Shown in pieces: positions 57,120 through 64,000 of a stretch of 64,000 bases of DNA. Where the stretch lies: positions 2,976,001-3,040,000 of the forward strand of contig LSAX01000001.1 in assembly GCA_001557505.1 (NCBI GenBank), written 5' to 3'. Source of the stretch: Reticulascus tulasneorum. Its lineage: Eukaryota > Ascomycota > Sordariomycetes > Glomerellales > Reticulascaceae. Within the stretch, counting starts at the first letter, position 1, and each line of letters opens with the position of its first letter. A program made the translations under genes and the position numbers. Under the pieces are notes generated by a model, which worked only from the letters and a program-made list of their open reading frames with translations, was not told where the DNA came from and did no database searches.

Positions 57120-59562
57120 ATGAGACTTGCCGTTTTTCCAACTCTGCAAAGACTGTCATCTTTAAGAGTTGCGGCCACTACAAATACAACTCCATTTACC
57201 ACCAGTCTATCGAAACCTTGGAAAGCCCCCTTATTTAATAAAGAACGTCGACACGGATTTTCAACCATGAACGCTCAGGAACTCGCCAACTACCTCGCTG
57301 ATGCCCCGCCTAGCGTCGTGAGGCTTGAGATTGAGAAGCACTTTGAGGCGTTGACGGACAAGCAGAAGCGTTATGCTCACTTCATAAGCAGGTAAGAATT
57401 AATCAGTAAAACGAGTCAATAATGCTTGGCCCAATTCGCTTCAAAGCTAAAACTTCATTCTAACTAGAGCTTCGTTCGCGGGCAACCGTATCGTGCTGAG
57501 ACAACTCTCTCCCGAGTCTGAGCCCATCTACGACTTCATTATTAGCCTCCATAAGAGCTCTGGTGGAGATTGGGAAGCATTGGCCAAGAAGGCTGGCATC
57601 GATGAGACTCAACTTCGTCAATTCCTGGAGTACGCTGCCCAGTTCCTTGGTAACAGCGGAAACTATAAGAGCTTTGGCGATGCCAAATTTATCCCCAGAT
57701 GCGATGAAGCCGCGTTTGCTGCTCTAGCAGCAACCTCCCCTGAAGCTGAAAGCTTTTACAAGGCGGCAAACGGGGGAATATTCAGTTCACACCATCAAGG
57801 CCTGATGCATCTTGGCTACCCGGACAAGGGACACATGACCACGTATTACCCGGACTCTCCAGACATTACCAAGGATGAAATTGACGCCGTTTCTGCTTGG
57901 ATGGAGAAGAAGGGCCTGCTTCCCGAGAACACTAGGCTTCGGAAAGCCAAAGGTGGAGTCTTCGAGATCTTGATTGCTTCGGCCATCACGCCTGCCGATG
58001 GAGGCGATATTGGCAAAGATTCCGAATTTCCCGTCGAAGACGGCATCCTTAAAGGAAAGACAATCAAACTCACGTACGGAGATTATGCACCACAAATGAA
58101 GGAAATTGCCGCCAATATCAAGAGAGCAGGAGAAAATGGCGAGAACGAAACGGAGGCTAAGATGCACGAAGCTTATGCCAAGTCATTCGAAGAGGGTTCG
58201 CTACTAGCTTTCAAAGACAGTCAGAGGTTCTGGATTCGTGACAAAGGGCCGATGGTCGAGTCCAACATCGGATTCATTGAAACGTATCGAGACCCGGCCG
58301 GTATCAGAGGCGAGTGGGAAGGATTTGCTGCGGTGGTCAATATGGAGCGAACCCGTGCCTTTGGTGAGCTTGTGACTTCGGCCCCAACTCTCATCCCACT
58401 CTTGCCGTGGAGTAAAGATTTCGAGAAGGATAAGTTTCTATCGCCAGACTTCACCTCCCTGGAAGTTCTCACTTTCGCCGGCTCCGGAATACCCGCTGGA
58501 ATCAATATCCCAAACTATGATGATATCAGACAAACGGAAGGATTCAAGAATGTGTCCCTCGGCAATGTTCTCAGCGCAAAGGCTCCAAATGAGAAGATCC
58601 CCTTCATCTCAGAAACCGATTTGGAGGTATATCAGAAATACAGGGATGCTGCTTTTGAGGTGCAAGTGGGATTGCACGAATTGACAGGTCATGGTTGCGG
58701 CAAGCTACTCCAGGAGACTTCTCCGGGAACTTTCAACTTTGACAAGGCGAACCCTCCTGTTAGTCCCTTGACTGAGAAGCCAGTTACCTCGTGGTACAAG
58801 CCAGGCCAGACTTGGGGCTCCGTATTCGGCAGCTTGGCTGGTTCCTACGAGGAGTGCCGTGCTGAGCTTGTCGCAATGTACCTGAGCTGCGAGTTCCCGG
58901 TACTCAAGATTTTCGGTTTCGGTGATGGAAGCGAGGACATCGACGGCGAGGCCGGAGATATCCTCTTTGCATCCTACTTGTCAATGGCTCGAGCTGGCCT
59001 AGTATCTCTCGAGATGTGGGATCCGAAAAGTCAGAAATGGGGTCAAGCCCATTCACAGGCCCGGTTCTCCATTCTCCAGGTAGGTGACCTGTTCCTGAGA
59101 CGTACTGACACTAGCTGATGTTCTCTATAGTGCTTCCTTCAAGCTGGCGACGATTTCTGCAAGCTTGACTACAAGAATGAGGATCTCTCTGACTTGACCA
59201 TAAAGCTCGACCGTTCAAAGATCCTGACCAAGGGTCGTGAGGGTGAGTTCCAGTCGTGTGTCCCAAAAATATCACTACTAACCCAATTCTCAGCTGTCGG
59301 AAAGTATCTTCAGAAGTTACACATTTACAAGGCCACTGCTGATGTCGGAACCGGCTCTGAGTTCTACACACACATGACCTCTGTGGACAAGGATTTCTGG
59401 GGTAGCAAGGTGAGAGGCATCGTTTTGAAAAACAAGCAACCGCGAAAGGTCTTTGTCCAGGCCAACACGTACTTGGATGAGGCAACTGGTAAGGTCAGCA
59501 TCAAGCACTACGAGGCAAGCCCCAAGGGTATCATCCAGAGCTGGGTAGACAGAGAGACGTGA
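57120..59562 (+). CDS. Dipeptidyl peptidase III (M49), with alternative mitochondrial-type start
   Basis: Exons 57120-57391, 57468-59079, 59131-59242 and 59294-59562 (introns of 76, 51 and 51 bp) give 754 aa from the ATG at 57120, or 705 aa from the in-frame ATG at 57267 (MNAQELANYL), which matches the usual start of the family. The zinc metallopeptidase core shows HELTGH (about residue 445 of the short form) and EECRAE (about 502), the M49 zinc ligands and catalytic Glu. Other landmarks are GGIFSSHHQGLMHLGYPD, RDKGPMVESNIGFIETYRDP, GSGIPAGINIPNYDDIRQ and TSWYKPGQTWGSVFGS. DPP III releases dipeptides from short oligopeptides, mainly in the cytosol. The extra 49 residues (MRLAVFPTLQRLSSLRV..RRHGFST) are basic, Ser/Thr-rich and nearly free of acids, as in mitochondrial presequences. 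An even earlier ATG lies at 57090. Confidence 0.95.
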
Positions 59563-59933
59563 CTCTTGCATGACAAGCGGTTAACGGCCAAGCTATGAGC
59601 TGTTCTTGAGACAGAGGAGTGCGCATTCATGTAACCTAGCCTTGTAACCTGTCGAGGCTCTACATAGAGCCATCCGGCACGAGGTTTCTGTAGCATGATT
59701 TGGCGTGTTTATCAGCGCTGGTTCAAACACATCAACCTCCCCACACAACCGGCATAATATGTCACAATTTCGAAGCCGTCCATTGGGACAATGTTTTATC
59801 TTCTTATTGATTGAAGAGCCTCATTACAGACGCCAATGTGACCGATGCCGTCGAATTCCAGATGCAATTGGCAAAAACCTGCCCAGCCCGGCCCGCATCC
59901 CTGTTCTACTACACTCCCTTCCGCGCAACCCGT
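59563..59933. other. Convergent 3' intergenic region
   Basis: This 371-bp gap lies between DPP III and the L6 stop codon. Nothing is recognised beyond UTR-type sequence. Confidence 0.5.
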
Positions 59934-60863
59934 CTACCAGGCCATCTCGTGGGGCTTGTCACCCTTGCGCAGGCTGAAGGAGCTTGCCAAGTAGCTCGCG
60001 AGCATCTCCACCTTCTTGATGTTAGCCAGAAGAGCCTTGTCGATAGCCTTCTGATCTGCTGCACGGCTGCTGCTGATCTCCTTCTTCTGTGAAATATGTC
60101 AATCTCCTGTCTCCTATTGATGAAGTGTGCTTCAGTCCATACCTGTGGCTTCTCTCCTTGCTTGAAGAATGCTTCCTCGCCAGCCTTCTCCTTGGACTTC
60201 TCGGCGGTGAAGTACTTTGGTTGCGACACCTCGTCGATCTTCTTGCTATCCAGACCGGACACGTCTACATTGTAGGATGTGGCGATGACATATCGGGAGT
60301 TGACTCTTCGCAGGGGGACGCCGTTGATCTTGAAGGGGCCGGTGACGAGAAGAACACCTTGCTCGAGGGCCTTGAGGAGGATGACGCGCTTGCCTCGGAA
60401 TCGGCCAGCGAGGAGAATCAGAACGGTGCCGGGTTGGAGAGATTTTCGCGGAGTCCAAGAGCGGATGGCCTTGCGGATCTGAACACCGGTTGTTAGCAAA
60501 TTGAAATCATAAGTATGGTTGTCTTCCGCATTGCAGTTCGCCAAATCCATTGATGCCCTCAAAACCCTTATACAAGTGATTCCTCATATGAGTTCCGTTG
60601 GCCAGCCTCTCTCTGAAACGTCCCGAGCAATCACAACCACCAAATATCGCATTCCCCTATGCAACAGAAGATATCGCGATGCAAGCTGCTCGGCAAAGAA
60701 GGCAGATCGTTGCAGTAAAAAAACTATCCTATCACCAACTCACCTTCTTGGGGTTGGCATCATCATCGGCCGGGTACCACTTCTTGCTCTTTTCGGAGTG
60801 GTGAGGGACCTCCCGGGTCGACGAGCCAAACTTCTTGCTCTTGGGTTCCGTCTTCGTCGACAT
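59934..60863 (-). CDS. rpl6: 60S ribosomal protein L6 (eL6)
   Basis: Exons 60744-60863, 60143-60478 and 59934-60086 (introns of 265 and 56 bp, all phase 0) give 202 aa. The N-terminus is basic ([20 protein letters not shown]). The conserved KOW-type core reads [55 protein letters not shown] and [16 protein letters not shown]. The last exon encodes [20 protein letters not shown] and [15 protein letters not shown]. The first intron is longer than most in this window, which is common for fungal ribosomal protein genes. A pseudo-extension of exon 2 into the intron lacks a plausible start. The gene is divergent from Hsp78. Confidence 0.95.
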
Positions 60864-61334
60864 GGTTGGATCTGCTTGTGCTGTGTTGAGGGAAAGGGTA
60901 GGGTTTCCGTCGAAGCTGTTGTTGCGGCCGATTTCTGATGAATTCTTGTGTAGGCCACTAGCGAGTTTGTGGGTAGAAAGGAAAACCCTCTGGCGCTAAA
61001 CCCTGATTGGGATGGTGCATGAGACAGCCAGGGAGCCACAGAAAACTCGGTTAATTGAACTTTCCCATTTTCCTCAGCCACATAAGTGGGTCTGATAAAA
61101 GTTGCATGCGAGGCACAGAGTCACGTGGTGATAAGATAAAGCTCCCAGGTCCAGACAACTCAAGAAAGTGCGAGAAAGTGCTCCTGGAATCTAATGATGT
61201 GATAGAAGTTTGAGTGACTAAGAGCATATAGTTTCGTGTGAATTCTGTCCCCTTTCCGAACCATAATGCTCTTCTCCTTTTCTGCATGTAATTAGTAAAC
61301 AGGAATTGTGATTCGCTCACTGCTGTAAATCACA
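60864..61334. promoter_or_regulatory. Divergent promoter region (L6 / Hsp78)
   Basis: This 471-bp gap lies between the two start codons. A CCCCT pentamer (61249-61253), the stress-response element core in yeast, lies about 80 bp before Hsp78. No clear heat-shock element (alternating GAA/TTC units) is visible. Confidence 0.45.
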
Positions 61335-63695
61335 ATGCAAGCTCGAAGGCATCTCATCACAGCCGCCCGGCGTGTAGTCGGGACACCGGCCAAACAACCG
61401 CAACTTATACACAGAGCACTCATAAGAGAAAGCACGGCATTCAACACAGCCCGACTGCTCCCCAAAGCGACGGCTAGGACTTACGCAAATGGCCGACCTC
61501 ACCCGCCCGGCGGCACTCATCGCATGAATCTCGGTGGCGAGCCAGAGAAGCCGGCTCTGGAGGAGTACGGTGTTGATTTGACAGCCAGGGCGAGGGATGG
61601 AAAACTTGACCCAGTTATTGGAAGGGATGCCGAGATCCAAAGAACGATTCAGATACTCTCTCGACGTACGAAGAACAACCCAGTATTGATAGGCAACGCT
61701 GGTACCGGCAAAACCGCCATTCTCGAAGGTCTCGCTTCGCGGATTGTGCAAGGAGATGTTCCAGAGAGCATCAAGAATAAGCGAGTGATCAGCCTCGATC
61801 TGGGATCTCTTATCGCTGGAGCAAAGTTCAGGGGCGACTTCGAGGAGAGGCTCAAGAAAGTCTTGAATGAGGTCCAAAAAGCTCACGGTGAAGTCATACT
61901 CTTCATCGATGAGTTACACACATTGCTCGGTCTCGGGAAGGCCGAGGGCTCAATCGACGCCTCAAACTTGCTGAAGCCGGCTCTTTCGCGTGGAGAGCTT
62001 CAGTGCTGCGGTGCGACCACCTTGGATGAGTACCGGTTGATCGAGAAAGACGTCGCCTTAGCAAGACGGTTTCAGCCAATTGTCGTCAATGAGCCAACGG
62101 TTCAGGATACGATCAGTATTCTTCGCGGAATCAAAGACAAGTACGAGGTTCATCACGGTGTGCGCATCACGGATGGCGCATTAGTTGCGGCCGCGACCTA
62201 TTCCAACCGATACATCACCGACCGATTTCTCCCGGACAAGGCCATAGACCTAATGGATGAAGCTGCTAGTCATTTGAAACTGCAGCACGAGTCCAAGCCG
62301 GAAGATATCATGGCCTTGGATCAGAAGATCATGACGATACAGATCGAACTCGAGAGTCTGCGAAAAGACACGGATGTTGCAAGCCGAGAACGACGAGAGA
62401 AACTCCAAGGAGATCTCAAGAAGTATCAAGAAGAAATAGATGAACTCACCAAACGCTGGGAAAAGGAGCGCGCTGAGATTGACGCTGTCAAGAAAACACA
62501 GGAGGAGCTTGACAAGGCCAGGATCGAATTAGACCAAGCTCAGCGAGAGGGTAACTTTGGACGCGCTTCCGAGCTCAGGTTCGGCGTGATTCCCTCCCTG
62601 GAGGAGAAAATGCCAAAGGAAGGCGAGAAGTCGACTAGTTCGGAGGGAACACTGATCCACGACTCGGTCAACGCAGATGATATCGCAGCAGTCGTTTCAA
62701 GAATCACAGGAATCCCAATCTCGAAACTCACCTCTGGCCATATCGAAAAGTTAGTACATATGGAAGATACACTACGACAATCAGTCCGTGGGCAGGAGGA
62801 AGCCATCAAGGCAGTCTCCAATGCAGTAAGACTCCAAAGAGCAGGGCTAAGTGGAGAGAACAGGCCGCTGGCATCGTTCTTCTTCCTCGGCCCCACGGGC
62901 GTGGGCAAAACAGAGCTCTGCAAGAAACTGGCGGGATTCTTGTTCTCCACCGAATCTGCCGTTGTTCGATTTGATATGAGCGAGTTTCAGGAAAAGCACA
63001 CCATCTCTCGGCTTATTGGTGCGCCTTCTGGATACGTGGGCTACGATGACGCGGGACAGTTGACCGAGGCAGTGCGACGAAAGCCGTACGCAGTCCTCCT
63101 ATTCGACGAGTTTGAGAAAGCTCACCGCGATATTTCGGCGCTGTTATTGCAGGTCCTGGACGAAGGATACCTCACCGACGCTCAAGGTCACAAAGTCGAT
63201 TTTAGGAATACCATCATTGTCCTCACCTCCAACCTCGGTGCTGATATCCTGGTTGGCGCTGACCCAATGCATCCTTACCAAGAAACACAAGACGGCGAGA
63301 TCACTCCTGATATACGAAAGGCGGTCATGGATGTAGTCGCCAATGCCTATCCCCCGGAATTTCTCAATCGCATCGATTCCTTCATCGTCTTCAAGCGACT
63401 GGCCCTGAGCGCTCTCCGAGACATCGTCGACATCCGCCTCCGAGAACTGCAGGAGCGCCTTGTTGACCGACGTATCACGCTCCACGTGGGCGACGAAGTG
63501 CGAGATTGGCTTGCCGAACGCGGCTACGACCCCAAGTTTGGCGCTCGGCCGTTGAACCGTCTGATCACCAACGAAATTGGCAACGGTCTCGCCGACAAGA
63601 TCATCAGAGGAGAGCTTAAGACCGGCGAGACGGCAACTGTGAAGATCAAGGAAGATAAGTCTGGGCTCCAGGTTGTGCCGGGTCCAGCAGAGTAA
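61335..63695 (+). CDS. hsp78: Mitochondrial ClpB-type disaggregase Hsp78
   Basis: This is a single-exon gene of 786 aa. The N-terminal 55 residues ([20 protein letters not shown] and on) form a mitochondrial presequence. The ClpB N domain is absent, as is normal for Hsp78. NBD1 has Walker A GNAGTGKT (about residue 120), Walker [11 protein letters not shown] and [18 protein letters not shown]. The coiled middle domain covers about 325-440. NBD2 has GPTGVGKT (about 519), [30 protein letters not shown], the TSNLGAD sensor, [11 protein letters not shown] and the C-terminal [12 protein letters not shown]. Hsp78 works with mitochondrial Hsp70 to resolubilise aggregated matrix proteins after heat stress. 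Length and domain order are complete. Confidence 0.97.
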   Translation: MQARRHLITAARRVVGTPAKQPQLIHRALIRESTAFNTARLLPKATARTYANGRPHPPGGTHRMNLGGEPEKPALEEYGVDLTARARDGKLDPVIGRDAEIQRTIQILSRRTKNNPVLIGNAGTGKTAILEGLASRIVQGDVPESIKNKRVISLDLGSLIAGAKFRGDFEERLKKVLNEVQKAHGEVILFIDELHTLLGLGKAEGSIDASNLLKPALSRGELQCCGATTLDEYRLIEKDVALARRFQPIVVNEPTVQDTISILRGIKDKYEVHHGVRITDGALVAAATYSNRYITDRFLPDKAIDLMDEAASHLKLQHESKPEDIMALDQKIMTIQIELESLRKDTDVASRERREKLQGDLKKYQEEIDELTKRWEKERAEIDAVKKTQEELDKARIELDQAQREGNFGRASELRFGVIPSLEEKMPKEGEKSTSSEGTLIHDSVNADDIAAVVSRITGIPISKLTSGHIEKLVHMEDTLRQSVRGQEEAIKAVSNAVRLQRAGLSGENRPLASFFFLGPTGVGKTELCKKLAGFLFSTESAVVRFDMSEFQEKHTISRLIGAPSGYVGYDDAGQLTEAVRRKPYAVLLFDEFEKAHRDISALLLQVLDEGYLTDAQGHKVDFRNTIIVLTSNLGADILVGADPMHPYQETQDGEITPDIRKAVMDVVANAYPPEFLNRIDSFIVFKRLALSALRDIVDIRLRELQERLVDRRITLHVGDEVRDWLAERGYDPKFGARPLNRLITNEIGNGLADKIIRGELKTGETATVKIKEDKSGLQVVPGPAE

Positions 63696-64000
63696 GAATG
63701 TATTGGGTTGATGAATGAATGCGTCATGGTTAGGCGTAACGATTGTTTTGGCGTCTTCCCCTCTCTGCTTGTATAACATTGTACGAAATTATAACATAGA
63801 AGGACGAAACTCCATTGGATAGATGGTCCACTCCATAATTAAGGTTGTCATGTTTACTAAGGATCTCCTGAACCGCGCCGTGCCTAAAACCGTCGATGCC
63901 CCCTATTCTGTCGGACATTTAAAGCCATGACGTGAGCCGGAGCGAGATGGGGCTGGCTCTGCAAAGTTCCACCAAAGTATATAGCCATTGGCATTTCCAG
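63696..64000. other. Right-edge flank
   Basis: This is the 3' flank of Hsp78. No gene is visible up to the window edge. Confidence 0.5.

Noticed and set aside
63144..63779. 211-codon frame antisense to Hsp78
   Set aside because: It is a shadow of a strongly conserved coding region.
1..64000. Transposons, CRISPR arrays, biosynthetic clusters or a prokaryotic-type operon
   Set aside because: No transposase, reverse transcriptase, long terminal or inverted repeats, spaced direct repeats, or core biosynthetic enzymes such as polyketide or peptide synthetases were seen.

Overview
The window is nuclear DNA of a filamentous ascomycete (Pezizomycotina). The evidence is many short spliceosomal introns (mostly 48-80 bp, GT..AG, with a CTAAC-like branch motif shortly before the acceptor), protein families typical of filamentous fungi, and compact genes on both strands. 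The order or species cannot be fixed by eye. I see no bacterial-type operon, CRISPR array, transposon, rRNA gene or convincing tRNA gene. Exon boundaries were worked out by hand from splice sites and reading phase, and every multi-exon model below closes in frame.

Layout. 0-1.4 kb: N-terminal part of a disordered protein that runs off the left edge (-). 4.7-6.2 kb: Golgi GT34 mannosyltransferase subunit (+). 8.9-9.9 kb: secreted GH16 beta-glucanase (+). 10.9-14.4 kb: SNF2-type ATPase (+). 16.9-20.6 kb: F-box/leucine-rich protein with an exceptionally long first intron (+). 21.2-22.2 kb: SGNH/GDSL hydrolase (+). 22.3-23.6 kb: COP9 signalosome subunit 4 (-). 25.3-26.1 kb: Jac1/HscB co-chaperone (-), divergent from a cytochrome b5/FMN 2-hydroxyacid dehydrogenase at 26.6-28.3 kb (+). 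30.4-31.6 kb: membrane DUF3712/LEA-like protein (+). 32.1-33.0 kb: SAP30BP/HCNGP-type protein (-), divergent from the Prp5 DEAD-box helicase at 33.6-37.3 kb (+). 37.8-38.2 kb: small protein with an N-myristoylation signal (-). 39.0-40.9 kb: ATIC, purine synthesis (+). 42.6-44.8 kb: Zap1/ZafA-like C2H2 regulator (+). 45.5-46.3 kb: ribosomal protein L35/uL29 (-). 47.4-48.2 kb: Gos1 SNARE (+). 48.4-49.5 kb: Atp10 (-), divergent from BCKDH E2 at 50.0-51.5 kb (+). 52.2-53.0 kb: gluconokinase (-). 57.1-59.6 kb: dipeptidyl peptidase III (+). 59.9-60.9 kb: ribosomal protein L6 (-), divergent from Hsp78 at 61.3-63.7 kb (+).

Most of the content is conserved housekeeping function. Mitochondrial products are frequent (Jac1, Atp10, BCKDH E2, Hsp78, possibly one DPP III form). 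Several are in divergent pairs, as are the two spliceosome-linked genes Prp5 and SAP30BP. I found no clearly novel multi-gene system. The points most worth a second look are a C-terminal SKL peroxisomal signal on the cytochrome b5/FMN dehydrogenase, alternative in-frame starts in DPP III that would add a mitochondrial presequence, an upstream ORF whose stop overlaps the F-box gene start (ATGA) together with a 1-kb first intron, zinc-response-like sites before the Zap1-like gene, and the L35 gene whose first coding exon is only ATG and whose last is two codons plus stop.
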